Source: Arthrobacter sp. ISL-85 (lineage in GTDB: Bacteria; Actinomycetota; Actinomycetes; Actinomycetales; Micrococcaceae). Taken from it: a stretch of 64,000 nucleotides of DNA. The number at the start of each line of letters is the position of its first letter. Position 1 is the first letter of the stretch. Position numbers and translations under genes: made by a program. Below the pieces are notes generated by a model that saw only the letters and a list, made by a program, of their open reading frames with translations, was not told the DNA's origin and ran no database searches. The stretch lies in contig NZ_JAGGPQ010000011.1 in assembly GCF_018613675.1 (NCBI RefSeq), forward strand, positions 124,001 to 188,000, written 5' to 3'. Shown here piece by piece: positions 10,307-19,156 of this stretch.

Positions 10307-10342
10307 GCAGGGGCGGGACCGCGAAAGCGGTCCCGCCCCTGC
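10307..10342. terminator. Intrinsic terminator between convergent genes
   Basis: A 16-bp perfect stem (10307-10322 with 10327-10342) closed by a GAAA tetraloop and followed by TTTTT. It lies between rmlA and the lysozyme gene and can work on both strands. Confidence 0.93.
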
Positions 10343-10354
10343 TTTTTGCACCGG

Positions 10355-13267
10355 TCAGTTGAGGCGGATTTTCGCCCCGCTGGCGGAGGTCCAGCTGATG
10401 GTGCCTCCCTGGAACGTCTGGCTGCACGAAAGCTTGTCGGCGGTACATGTCTGGCCGGTTGTGGGGAAGGCGAGAGCGCCGTTTTCGAAGCCCTGTGATG
10501 CCCAGCTCTGCTGGATCGGCCCCGGCACCATTACCTGCGCGCCACTGGCGGCCGACCACATGATGGTTCCTTTTTCGAAGTTCTCGAAGCAGCCGCCGTT
10601 CCGCAAGCCGCAGATGGCACCGCTGGTGGGGTAGCCCAGCGAACCGCCCTCGAAGCCTGTGGCGGCCCACTTGTCCCGAATGGGTGCTGATGACATGGTC
10701 TGCGCTCCGGTAGCGGGCGAGTACATCACGGTTCCGTTCACGAAGTTCTGGAAGCAGCCGCCGTTCCGCAAACCGCACACCTGTTCGCTCGTGGGGTAGC
10801 CGAGGATTCCGTTCTCGAAGCCGGAAGCTATCCAGGCGTCCCGGACCGGACCGAACGACATCGCATGTGCCCCGCTGGCATTGGACCACATCACCGTGCC
10901 GCCCAGGTAGTTCTGGAAGCACCCTGCACCGACCAGCCCGCAGATCACATTCGAGGCGGGGTAGCCGAGCGCGCCGTTTTCAAAGCCCTGCTTCTGCCAG
11001 AAGTCACGGATGGGCCCCAGCAGGCTGGGTTGCGCGCCTGCAGCGGGGGAGTACATGAGGGCGCCCTTGGCGAACATCTGGAAGCATCCGCCGTCTTTGA
11101 GACCGCAGATCTGGGCAGACGCCGGGTACCCGAGCGCGCCTCCTGAAGCACCTAGGTTTGTCCACGCCTGGGCCATCGGGCCAGCCGGAATTGTCTGGAT
11201 CGGTGTGGCTGCAGAGTAGGCGACGATGCCGTTCTCAAACGGCTGCGAGCATTCGGTCTGAACGGAGCCGCAACTTGCCGGGCCTGTGGGATAGCCCAGC
11301 TTGCCGTTTTCGAAGCCGGATTGCGCCCAGTAGTTGAGGATTTTGCCGGTCATGGCGTAGGCCCCGGACGCAGGCGAGAAAAGAATACTTCCACCCTGGA
11401 ACAGTTGGTAGCAGCCGCCGCCGCGAAGTCCGCAGACCTCCTTGGCCAGCGGGAACCCGATCGGTTCTCCCTTTGCCCGGACTGCCTTCCACGTGTCGCC
11501 GATGCCCATGTAGATGGGCCAGGCTCCGGCTGTGGATGTCCACCCAATGACTCCGCCGGTGAACAGTTGCGTGCAGTCGGATGCCGTGCAGGTCGCGTCC
11601 GTGCTGGGGAATCCAAGGAGGCCGTTCTCAAACCCGTCTTTCGCCCAAGCGTCCAGAAGCGGTCCTGACTTGACCAGGTGCGCGCCGCTGGAAGGGCTCC
11701 AAAGCCCGGAACCTGCCTGGAACAGTTGGAAACATCCACCCGACCGCAGTCCGCACGTAGCATTGCTCGTTGGATAGCCCCACGGGCCGTTCTCGTAGCC
11801 CTGCGCTGCCCAGGAGTCCCTGATGGCGCCGAACGGAACGAACGCGGCACCCGTTGCCGGGGACGACATGATGCTGCCGCCCTGGAAGTTCTGGAAACAA
11901 CCGCCGTTCTTCAGGCCGCAGATCAGGTCACTTGTCGGGTAGCCTGCCGGACTGCGTTCTGCGCCGAGGGCCTGCCATGCGCCGGTGACTGGCCCTGCCG
12001 ATACAGCGAAGGCTCCGGATGCGGAGGACCACATGACCGTTCCACCTTGGAACCCCTGGTAGCAGCCGCCATTGACCAGGCCGCACGTGATGGGAGTAGT
12101 TTGGCTGCCAAGTGCCGTGTGGCTGCTTGCGTAGGCTGCGATTTGTTGGGTGGCCTGGGATGGGACCTGGACAGCGGGTGCGCTGCTGCCCGCAAAGCGC
12201 TGGAGGGAGGCGTAGTCGCCGTTCCAGACATTCGAGTCACCTGCAAAAGGTCCCGTACTGCTGTACTGCCAGATGCTGTAGGTGCTCCAGCTTGCGGGGA
12301 CGGCGCCAGCGTTGTCGCTGGGGGAGCCGGGGTACGCGGCGACCCACAGCGGGTAGTCGCCAAAGCCAGTTTGCGTGCCGAGGCACTGGTTCCACCAGCT
12401 CGTGTTGGTGTAGATAACCGGCAGGCGCCCGGTCAGTGACAGCATGGTGCTGCCAAAGTCCCGGACCCAGGAGGCCAGTTGGCTGCCGGACATGTCGTAG
12501 CAGGTGTTGCCAGGGGTGTATCCCGGGATATCCGTCCGGCCTGCATAGGGGTTGAACTCGAAGTCGAGGACCGGCGGCATGGTGTAACCATCCGCTGACC
12601 AGCCTCCGCCGTTGTTCACAAAATAGCGCGCCTGATCTGCCCCGGAGGACCAGTTGGGTATGGCGAAGTGGTAGGCGCCGCGGATCATGCCAATGTTCCT
12701 GGCTCCCTGATACTGCGCCCCAAAGTAGTCGTTCGTCATGTAACTACCCTCGCTTGCCTTTACATACGCAAACCGGGCGCCCATGTTCCACTGCTGTTGC
12801 CAGTCGACGTTGGGCTGATATCCGCTGACGTCCAGCCCCTGGACACCAAAGGACGGCATCCACGTGCCCTGCGTGGTCAATGCCTCCGTGCTGAGCTTCT
12901 GGACGTCTGCGGAAGGGGATGAAGAGGTCACCCGCTTGGACCGCTGCCCCATTTGCGCTCCGCCGGGGCCAATGGCTTTCGCCATGGATCCAGCAGTGGC
13001 CGACGCCATGGCACTTGTTTGGGTGGAGGGCTGCGGAGACGCGATGGTTGTGGGAGCCGGCGCCGCCACCGTCGGCGCCGGGGAAGGCGTGCCGGTTGGC
13101 TGTGGCGATGCGGCTACGGAAGCCTGCGTCGGTGTGGGCGCGGGGCTCGGTTCGACCGCAAACGCCACTCCGGCTATGCCAGGGCCGCACAGCAAAGAGA
13201 CGGCCAAAAGGGCGGTCCCTAAGGACTTCATGACTGGGCGACGGGACTGAGACAGGTTCCGCTTCAT
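10355..13267 (-). CDS. Secreted GH25 lysozyme with eleven LGFP-type repeats
   Basis: I choose the ATG at 13267, with GGAG just upstream, giving 970 residues. A long Arg-rich signal peptide (SLGTALLAVSLL core, then AFA) is followed by a Pro/Thr/Ala-rich linker to about residue 125. The GH25 muramidase domain (about 140-345) shows GLDVSGYQPNVDW and the acidic VLDFEFNP. From about 370 to the end come 11 repeats of about 53 residues, each with a G-(F/Y)P motif and mostly a CGL..GGC pair and F..G segment, as in LGFP wall-binding repeats. It likely remodels or digests peptidoglycan at the cell surface. The paired Cys in each repeat suggest disulfides. Confidence 0.88.
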   Translation of the reverse strand: MKRNLSQSRRPVMKSLGTALLAVSLLCGPGIAGVAFAVEPSPAPTPTQASVAASPQPTGTPSPAPTVAAPAPTTIASPQPSTQTSAMASATAGSMAKAIGPGGAQMGQRSKRVTSSSPSADVQKLSTEALTTQGTWMPSFGVQGLDVSGYQPNVDWQQQWNMGARFAYVKASEGSYMTNDYFGAQYQGARNIGMIRGAYHFAIPNWSSGADQARYFVNNGGGWSADGYTMPPVLDFEFNPYAGRTDIPGYTPGNTCYDMSGSQLASWVRDFGSTMLSLTGRLPVIYTNTSWWNQCLGTQTGFGDYPLWVAAYPGSPSDNAGAVPASWSTYSIWQYSSTGPFAGDSNVWNGDYASLQRFAGSSAPAVQVPSQATQQIAAYASSHTALGSQTTPITCGLVNGGCYQGFQGGTVMWSSASGAFAVSAGPVTGAWQALGAERSPAGYPTSDLICGLKNGGCFQNFQGGSIMSSPATGAAFVPFGAIRDSWAAQGYENGPWGYPTSNATCGLRSGGCFQLFQAGSGLWSPSSGAHLVKSGPLLDAWAKDGFENGLLGFPSTDATCTASDCTQLFTGGVIGWTSTAGAWPIYMGIGDTWKAVRAKGEPIGFPLAKEVCGLRGGGCYQLFQGGSILFSPASGAYAMTGKILNYWAQSGFENGKLGYPTGPASCGSVQTECSQPFENGIVAYSAATPIQTIPAGPMAQAWTNLGASGGALGYPASAQICGLKDGGCFQMFAKGALMYSPAAGAQPSLLGPIRDFWQKQGFENGALGYPASNVICGLVGAGCFQNYLGGTVMWSNASGAHAMSFGPVRDAWIASGFENGILGYPTSEQVCGLRNGGCFQNFVNGTVMYSPATGAQTMSSAPIRDKWAATGFEGGSLGYPTSGAICGLRNGGCFENFEKGTIMWSAASGAQVMVPGPIQQSWASQGFENGALAFPTTGQTCTADKLSCSQTFQGGTISWTSASGAKIRLN

Positions 13268-13596
13268 ATGTGCTCCGGAGACAATGCGGCGCTCCCCCAA
13301 GCGCCTCTTTGGATACTGCTCAGGTGACTTCCCCAGGAAGGCACCTGATAGTGCTATTTCGATAAATAACGCGCTCACCATAGCACCGGTGTTACTGGCG
13401 GAACCAGTGATTCTGATGTTACTTATGTGAAAGCTGTGTTCATCTGGATGGAATCCTGAGCCCTCCTTGGGTCAATCTTGAGGTTCCTCGGTTATCCACA
13501 CACGCGGCTGAAGACTTGTTGCGGCGGAGCGAGCTCCCTAGGCTGTAGCCCAGTCGCACTGCCTCCGTCGGGGGCGGCATTTGTATGGGGGAACAT
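13268..13596. other. Divergent intergenic region, lysozyme / cpaF
   Basis: This 329-bp gap must hold promoters for both directions, but I see no confident -35/-10 pair. A GGGGGAA ribosome-binding site at 13587-13593 precedes the cpaF ATG. No ORF or strong hairpin stands out. Confidence 0.4.
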
Positions 13597-14820
13597 ATGG
13601 ACGCGCTGGGAATTGTCGAAGACGAAGTCCGCGAGCTGATCCGCCGACGCGGCCTGGACCCGCTCAGGCAGGCGGGCGAGGTCCGCCGGTTGGTCGAAGC
13701 AGCGGTCACAGACTATGACGAACGGGCCTTGATGGGGCCGCTGCCGCCTCTTGGCCCTCTCGATGCAGCGCGCCGGTTCCTCTTCGACGCCGTCGCAGGT
13801 TTCGGCGTACTTCAGCCTCTCCTCGACGATCCTTCGATCGAGGAGGTCTGGCTCAACGCGCCCAACGAAATCTACGTGGCGCGCAACGGCGAGTCCGAAC
13901 TGACGTCGCTGAGCCTCACGGAGCAGCAGGTGCGCGATCTCGTGGAGCGCATGCTCAAGAGCTCCGGCAGAAGACTGGATATGTCATCACCATTTGTCGA
14001 CGCCGCCCTGCCGGACGGCTCCAGGCTGCACGTGGTCATTCCGGACGTCACGCGCCGGCACTGGGCAGTCAACATTCGCAAGTTTGTGGTGAAAGCAAGT
14101 CGCTTGGAACACCTGGTGGAGTTGGGGACGCTGACACCGCAATCCGCGCGCTTTCTCGGCGCCGCGGTGTCCAGCGGACTCAACATCCTCGTGTCCGGGG
14201 CAACCCAGGCAGGCAAAACCACCATGCTCAACTGCCTGGCGGCCAGCATCGGAAGCCGGGAACGTGTCATCACCGTCGAGGAAATATTTGAACTCCAGTT
14301 TCCACTCCGGGATGTGGTGGGACTTCAATGCCGTCAACCGAACCTCGAAGGCGAGGGGGAAATTCCTCTTCGCCGGCTGGTCAAGGAAGCGCTGCGGATG
14401 CGCCCGGACCGGCTGGTGGTGGGGGAGGTGCGGGAAGCCGAGAGCCTGGACATGCTCATCGCACTGAACTCGGGCTTGCCGGGAATGTGCACTGTCCACG
14501 CAAACTCGGCACACGATGCAGTCACCAAAATATGCACGCTCCCGCTGTTGGCGGGGGAGAACATCTCAAGCGCGTTTGTTGTTCCAACTGTTGCATCATG
14601 CATTGATCTCGTAGTGCACTGCAGCAGGCACGCTGACGGACGGCGGCAAGTCACTCAAATCCTGTCGCTGGGCCGCCGCGTGGAGAACGGCATCATCGAA
14701 TCGTCATTGGTTTTTGGGCTGGAGAACGGAGCCCTGCATCCACGTGCCAACGCCATGCCGTCCGCGGAGAAATTCTCACGGGCGGGGTACGACGTCGCCG
14801 CGTTGCTGGACCCGCGATGA
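13597..14820 (+). CDS. cpaF: Tad pilus assembly ATPase TadA/CpaF
   Basis: A 407-residue type II/IV secretion-type hexameric ATPase that powers Flp/Tad pilus assembly at the inner face of the membrane. The ATG at 13597 is chosen over 13585 because GGGGGAA lies just before it. Motifs: Walker A GATQAGKTT, the Asp-box-like ITVEEIFELQ, Walker B region DRLVVGEVREAE, and the His-box CTVHANSAHDAV. It overlaps tadB by 4 bp (ATGA). No tadZ/cpaE gene is seen immediately upstream in this window. Confidence 0.93.
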   Translation: MDALGIVEDEVRELIRRRGLDPLRQAGEVRRLVEAAVTDYDERALMGPLPPLGPLDAARRFLFDAVAGFGVLQPLLDDPSIEEVWLNAPNEIYVARNGESELTSLSLTEQQVRDLVERMLKSSGRRLDMSSPFVDAALPDGSRLHVVIPDVTRRHWAVNIRKFVVKASRLEHLVELGTLTPQSARFLGAAVSSGLNILVSGATQAGKTTMLNCLAASIGSRERVITVEEIFELQFPLRDVVGLQCRQPNLEGEGEIPLRRLVKEALRMRPDRLVVGEVREAESLDMLIALNSGLPGMCTVHANSAHDAVTKICTLPLLAGENISSAFVVPTVASCIDLVVHCSRHADGRRQVTQILSLGRRVENGIIESSLVFGLENGALHPRANAMPSAEKFSRAGYDVAALLDPR

Positions 14821-15674
14821 TGTCCGCGCTCGTGGGAACGGTGGCGGGGGTTGGCCTCTTCCTCATCTGGTGGTCCTGCTGGGAAACGCCGGACCGCGGG
14901 AACCGGGAGCGTAGGCCGGGCCGCCTGGCTGACCTGCTGGCGGCCGCCGGTGTCGACAAAGTCTCGGCCCGCGGCTTGCTGGGGACTTGCCTTGGGCTCG
15001 GGATCTTCGTGACACTTCTCTTCTACGCGCTTAGCCGTTCCTGGCCAATTGCCGGGTGCTTCGGCCTCTTCGGCGGGTGGCTGCCCATTACCATCCTTCG
15101 GTGGCGGGCCAAGAAGAGGACGGCGCTGCTGCGTCAGCTTTGGCCTGATGTCGTCGACCACCTCCGATCTGCGATCCGGGCAGGCCTGCCGCTTCCAGAG
15201 GCCCTTATCCAACTTGGAGATAAGGGGCCTGAGGAGCTGCGGCCCACCTTTCGCGACTTCGCCGCTGACTACCGCGCCGGTGGCCAGTTCGATGGGTCGC
15301 TGAACAAGCTGAAGCAGCGGCTGGCGGACCCTGTAGCTGACCGCATTATCGAAGCACTCCGGCTGACGCGGGAAGTGGGCGGCTCCGACCTGGGGAAGCT
15401 CCTCGGCACACTGGCGGAGTTCCTGCGGGAAAACGCCCGGACCCGCAGCGAGCTGGAGGCGCGGCAGTCCTGGACCATCAATGCGGCCCGCCTTGCCGTC
15501 GCTGCGCCGTGGATCGTCATGATCCTGCTTGCGACCAGACCTGAAGCAATCCATGCATACAACACGCCGATGGGTGCCGTTGTGCTGCTAGGGGGCCTGG
15601 TGGTCTCGTTGGTCTGCTACACGATCATGTTGAAAATAGGGGCCCTCCCGCAGGACGAAAGAGTGCTCCGATGA
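14817..15674 (+). CDS. tadB: Tad pilus inner-membrane platform protein TadB
   Basis: A 285-residue T2SSF-domain protein. One or two N-terminal membrane helices are followed by the cytoplasmic helical domain (QLWPDVVDHLRSAIRAGLP, a T2SSF hallmark) and two C-terminal helices separated by a short loop. It overlaps cpaF by 4 bp at its start and tadC by 4 bp at its end. TadB with TadC forms the platform on which the ATPase assembles the pilin filament. Confidence 0.9.
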   Translation: MMSALVGTVAGVGLFLIWWSCWETPDRGNRERRPGRLADLLAAAGVDKVSARGLLGTCLGLGIFVTLLFYALSRSWPIAGCFGLFGGWLPITILRWRAKKRTALLRQLWPDVVDHLRSAIRAGLPLPEALIQLGDKGPEELRPTFRDFAADYRAGGQFDGSLNKLKQRLADPVADRIIEALRLTREVGGSDLGKLLGTLAEFLRENARTRSELEARQSWTINAARLAVAAPWIVMILLATRPEAIHAYNTPMGAVVLLGGLVVSLVCYTIMLKIGALPQDERVLR

Positions 15675-16558
15675 TTTCCGTTTCCCCCACAGCTGTCATT
15701 TGTGGAATCGGTCTTGGCCTAGGACTATGGCTCGTCATCTTCCGGTCCCCTCCAATGCGCGCCATAACATTGTCGGACCGGGTCGAGCCCCAACTTAAGT
15801 CGCAGAACCTGGAGTCCCGACTCCTGCGGGCCAGCGAGCATAACCTGACACCCTTCGGCCCGCTTGAACGGATCCTCCGTCCTGTCTTCCGGGACTGGCT
15901 CTCCGCCCTGGGCAAGCTCAACCCCTCACCCGGCGCTACCGGGCGGCGCCTGGCGCAGGCGGGGATCAATAAATCACCCATCGACTTCCGAGCGGAGCAG
16001 CTGCTGTGGGCGGCCACCGGCTTCGTCCTCTCTCTGGCCTTTATCCTCATTGGTGCCGCAGTGGGCAGGTTCAGCCCCTTGGTTGCGGCTGCGGTGGTCA
16101 TAGGCAGTGCTGCAGCGGGTTTTCTGCTTCGTGACTGCTGGCTGGGCGCCCAAGTCCGCCGGCGGGAAATACGCATGATGGCCGAGTTTCCCAGCCTCGC
16201 CGAACTGATGGCGCTGGCGGTCGGCGCGGGAGAGAGCGCAACAGGTGCTCTAGACCGTGTCTGCAGGAGTGCGAAGGGTGAACTATCCAAGGAATTCGCG
16301 AAAATCCTCGCGGAGACAAGGGCAGGTAAGCCCCTGGTCCTGGCCTTGCAGGAATTTTCTACACGCACGGATTTGGCGCCGCTGGTCAGGTTCGTCGACG
16401 GGATCATCGTTGCAGTGGAAAGAGGAACCCCCCTGGCAGACGTGCTTCGAGCGCAGGCGCAGGACGTACGGGATTCAGCGAAGCGCGAGCTTATGGAAGC
16501 TGCAGGGAAGAAGGAAATCGCCATGATGGTGCCGCTGGTGGATTGTTACCCTTTCTGA
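15671..16558 (+). pseudogene. tadC: tadC, 3' end replaced by insertion of element A
   Basis: A T2SSF-domain platform protein of 295 residues as it now reads. The family pattern MAEFPSLAELMALAVGAGES and KKEIAMMVPLV is intact, but after codon 290 the frame enters the inserted element and adds only DCYPF before TGA. The last transmembrane helix is therefore missing. The lost 23 codons lie at 25,501-25,569, after the right core repeat and in frame, so a 313-residue TadC would be rebuilt by excision. Activity of the truncated form is doubtful. Confidence 0.9.
16528..16539 (+). other. attL core of element A
   Basis: GGTGCCGCTGGT is identical to 25488-25499. It spans tadC codons for V-P-L-V, and sequence to its left is tadC while sequence to its right is not. 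This short core is in the size range of serine-integrase crossover sites. Confidence 0.88.
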
Positions 16559-16668
16559 GCGGTATAAGTCGCGCGGCTTCCATCGGCGCTATATATTCGG
16601 GTGACTTCCACAGAGATTTGTGGACGACCAGTTGGGGAGTGAGCAGTGAGCAAGTGCGGGACCAGGCG

Positions 16669-17244
16669 ATGATGCCCACCTTTGACGTAGGAACCGGTCA
16701 CCTTCCTGTCGGGCGTTACAGCTGCTCACCGGACGAGGCCCGCGCGGCGTTGGTGGATGATCCCCGATTCAAGAACTCGCAAACGCGCGCGGACATATGG
16801 TCCAACTTTGAGCGTTACCTCGCGTTGTTCTTTGCGCTGGAGGATAAGTACGCGGAGGATCTGCCGGTGCCGCTCCTGGACCGCGTGTGGCTGGGCGGGA
16901 GCTATGTCAGTGCCAAGCTGGATCCTAGAAACATGGATGCAACGCTGCATATTAACCAGGCGGCAAAGGATGCCATTAAGGGGCGCCCGGGTGCGGGAAT
17001 ATTCGCCCGCTCAAGGGATTCCGTACTAGAAGAGTTCAAACTATCCCGCCTATTCTTGAACTACGAACCCGTTGTGCACGTTTTTCGTCTAAATGAATTG
17101 GAAGAGTCGCAGAGGAACTACTTGGCCGGGCGTGGAGCATGGGACGACTGGTGGCAAAGGTGCAGGGCGGACGGCGAACGTGAGGGACCCACGCTAGAGA
17201 CCTGCCCCCCACGACGAGGGTATTTGGAGGTGGTGTTCGAGTGA
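16669..17244 (+). CDS. DUF6932 / nucleotidyltransferase-like protein
   Basis: A 191-residue protein from the ATG at 16669 (a second ATG follows directly; GTGs lie upstream at 16639 and 16654). The fold signature is VWLGGSYVSAKLDPRNMDAT, the GS-x(n)-acidic motif of Pol-beta-type nucleotidyltransferases as arranged in DUF6932. The usual first acidic residue of the DxD pair appears replaced by Asn (NMD), so catalysis is uncertain. Its stop overlaps the GTG of the next gene. Location beside attL, opposite in orientation to the rest of the element, marks it as cargo. Family assignment is by motif only. Confidence 0.55.
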   Translation: MMPTFDVGTGHLPVGRYSCSPDEARAALVDDPRFKNSQTRADIWSNFERYLALFFALEDKYAEDLPVPLLDRVWLGGSYVSAKLDPRNMDATLHINQAAKDAIKGRPGAGIFARSRDSVLEEFKLSRLFLNYEPVVHVFRLNELEESQRNYLAGRGAWDDWWQRCRADGEREGPTLETCPPRRGYLEVVFE

Positions 17245-18233
17245 GTTTGCGTAAGTCCACGTCTGCATGGCGTAAGCGCATTGTGGCCGAACACGCCCTA
17301 GCCATCGAGAAGGCCGTTACGGTCGATGAACAAAACGCCCTAACCCTCGATGATTTGGGGTGGGAGCGCGTTGAGCGCGGCCAATGGCTAGAGGTAGCCC
17401 AGTCTTATGACCCGGGCGCCAGTCTTGCTGAGGAACTCTGCGTCCGTCTAGTAGGGGACACCGCCGTTAGCTCCGGTCTGCGGCTGGATTGGGAGGGCTT
17501 GCTCAGACCACTGCAAGACGCCGTGTCGGCCGGGACGTCGGAGGACGTTTCCTTGGAACTTTCTGGCTTTTCCAAGGGAAGTAGCGTCCTGCATTTTCGG
17601 GCTGTCAAGCGCGGTCCCGTTGACTTGATGACAGACCAGGGACCCGCTGTTCAGGAGACGCCGTTGGCGGCCCCCGCCCGTAGATTCATAGACTTCGTGG
17701 ACGCCGTGGAGCATGAACGGGATGTTCGAATGTACTCCAAGTCCCCAATGCTGGGCGGCGTGGAGAGGCTTTCGGATGAGCTTTCTCGGCTCGATCTAGT
17801 GGCAGACTTCCGCTTTTACGCCAGAAGCGGCGATGTCCGTGGTGCCAAGCTCACGTCGCGCGGGATGGACTACGTGAAGGCCCTGCATGAGTCCGATGAG
17901 ACAACGGACACCATACCCGTTAGTGGACGTATCACTGAGCTTCGCGAATCTGGACATGCCAAAGTCAAACAGGGCGTGACCCGAAATTCGCCAGCCTACG
18001 ATGTTCATTTTGATGCACAAACGCTAACGGCAATGAGGCTAGTCCTGGGCCAGTCCGTCAATTGGCAGGTAGCTGTAATCTCAACCAAGGACAAACTGGA
18101 CCGTGTCCAATCGACGCGTTACGAGTTCCGGCGTGTCTTGAGCAACACCGACCAACTTGAGCTTGAACTTCCGGCTGCGGCCAGATCAATTCGCACCCAG
18201 CGGGACGACGTTCTCAGGCCAGGTAGCGATTAG
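17241..18233 (+). CDS. Unknown partner of the DUF6932-like protein
   Basis: A 330-residue soluble protein starting at a GTG that overlaps the previous stop (GTGA), so the two are almost certainly co-translated. I do not recognise the family. An N-terminal helical basic segment (SAWRKRIVAEHALAIEKA) is followed by a predicted beta-rich centre (LELSGFSKGSSVLHF) and a C-terminal beta-rich end. No signal peptide, membrane helix or metal motif is visible. As the only other cargo gene in a satellite it is a candidate partner in a defence or toxin-antitoxin-like pair; that is inference from position. Confidence 0.5.
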   Translation: MSLRKSTSAWRKRIVAEHALAIEKAVTVDEQNALTLDDLGWERVERGQWLEVAQSYDPGASLAEELCVRLVGDTAVSSGLRLDWEGLLRPLQDAVSAGTSEDVSLELSGFSKGSSVLHFRAVKRGPVDLMTDQGPAVQETPLAAPARRFIDFVDAVEHERDVRMYSKSPMLGGVERLSDELSRLDLVADFRFYARSGDVRGAKLTSRGMDYVKALHESDETTDTIPVSGRITELRESGHAKVKQGVTRNSPAYDVHFDAQTLTAMRLVLGQSVNWQVAVISTKDKLDRVQSTRYEFRRVLSNTDQLELELPAAARSIRTQRDDVLRPGSD

Positions 18234-18250
18234 GAGCCGCTGACGTACGG

Positions 18251-18514
18251 CTAGCGTCTGCCATGGATGGCCCGCGCGGCAGCCAATCCGTTCCTCGGTT
18301 GAGTCGCCTTGGCAGGGCTGGCAGCAATGACGCGGCCCAGGTCCTTGAGCGCGGACAGGTACGCGGCGGACAGGCGTGTGGACGGGTCAGCGCCAGCGGC
18401 ATCCATCTGTCTGGCGAGCGTACGGACCAGTTGCAACAATGCGGCGTGACGGCCGTTCAAGGCGTCCGCGGCCGCAGTGATTGATGCCTCAACGGCGGCT
18501 AAATGTGCGTCCAT
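18251..18514 (-). CDS. Small helical protein, possibly TerS-like
   Basis: An 87-residue protein from the ATG at 18514, which has AGGGAGAA upstream. It is Ala-rich and all-helical (HLAAVEASITAAADALNG, then ALLQLVRTLARQMDAAG). Some actinophage small terminase subunits have similar composition, and satellites often encode their own packaging specificity protein. I cannot see a DNA-binding motif, so function is open. Confidence 0.5.
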   Translation of the reverse strand: MDAHLAAVEASITAAADALNGRHAALLQLVRTLARQMDAAGADPSTRLSAAYLSALKDLGRVIAASPAKATQPRNGLAAARAIHGRR

Positions 18515-18613
18515 GAGTTCTCCCTGATGTTGGGTGAAAATCGGATGCGGGGGGAGGGAGGCCACTCTCACGGTGGACTGGCCTACCCGTCCCTGGCCAG
18601 CGAAAGCAACCCC

Positions 18614-18910
18614 CTATCCCTCGCGGTACTGGTCAGCGTGCCATTCCTGGCGCTGGCCGGACTGCGTCCTCACGGGGAGTGCGTCGATCTTAACTAATGC
18701 TCTGTGCATGGAGACGATGAGCATTAGGATTCCGACGAACGAAACCACTGACCCAAGGACCATGACGGCGATGAAGATGGCGACAAGGCCGCTGTCGTTC
18801 CTCAGCGCGGCCCAACTGGTGAAGTAGCCTCCGCCAACAGCCAACAGTGGACCCGCAAAGAGCAGCGAGATAGCGCCAACGTAGACGCCAGCAGAACGTT
18901 TGTACTCCAT
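18614..18910 (-). CDS. Two-helix membrane protein
   Basis: A 98-residue protein from the ATG at 18910, preceded by GGGGGGA. It has two strong hydrophobic helices (GAISLLFAGPLLAVGGGY and IFIAVMVLGSVVSFVGILML) and a polar tail. It lies between the capsid gene and the small helical gene, past a strong hairpin, so it may be separately expressed. It could act as a holin or exclusion protein, but nothing specific supports either. Confidence 0.55.
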   Translation of the reverse strand: MEYKRSAGVYVGAISLLFAGPLLAVGGGYFTSWAALRNDSGLVAIFIAVMVLGSVVSFVGILMLIVSMHRALVKIDALPVRTQSGQRQEWHADQYREG

Positions 18911-18998
18911 TTTTCCCCCCAAATAAGACACTCATAAGTTGCTTGAATCCTAAGAGTAACCAACGGTTGAGCCCCTCCTGTTACCCGGAAAGCGCTAA

Positions 18999-19037
18999 GG
19001 AGCGCCCGCCAGCGGCTGGGGTGCTGGCGGGCGCTCC
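18999..19037. terminator. Strong hairpin downstream of the element A capsid gene
   Basis: A 15-bp perfect stem (18999-19013 with 19023-19037). It is followed by TTTTG on the plus strand and by TTAG on the minus strand. It probably ends capsid transcription or isolates it from the two genes to the left. Confidence 0.8.
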
Positions 19038-19075
19038 TTTTGTTCCTGGTGGCGCTGGCGTGCGTTGACGCCGGG

Positions 19076-19156
19076 CTAGAAGATGGTCCCCGACTGTTCA
19101 TGCCATCCGTCCGCGCTCTCAATCGCGGTGAGGTTGACGCCACCGTCAGTGGAGGT
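19076..19156 (-). other. In-frame 26-codon extension after the capsid stop codon
   Basis: Past the capsid TAG the same frame stays open for 26 codons, mostly G/C-ending, reading TSTDGGVNLTAIES and on to SGTIF, then TAG. The terminator hairpin follows 39 bp further on. It may be a decayed C-terminus or a read-through extension. Confidence 0.35.
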
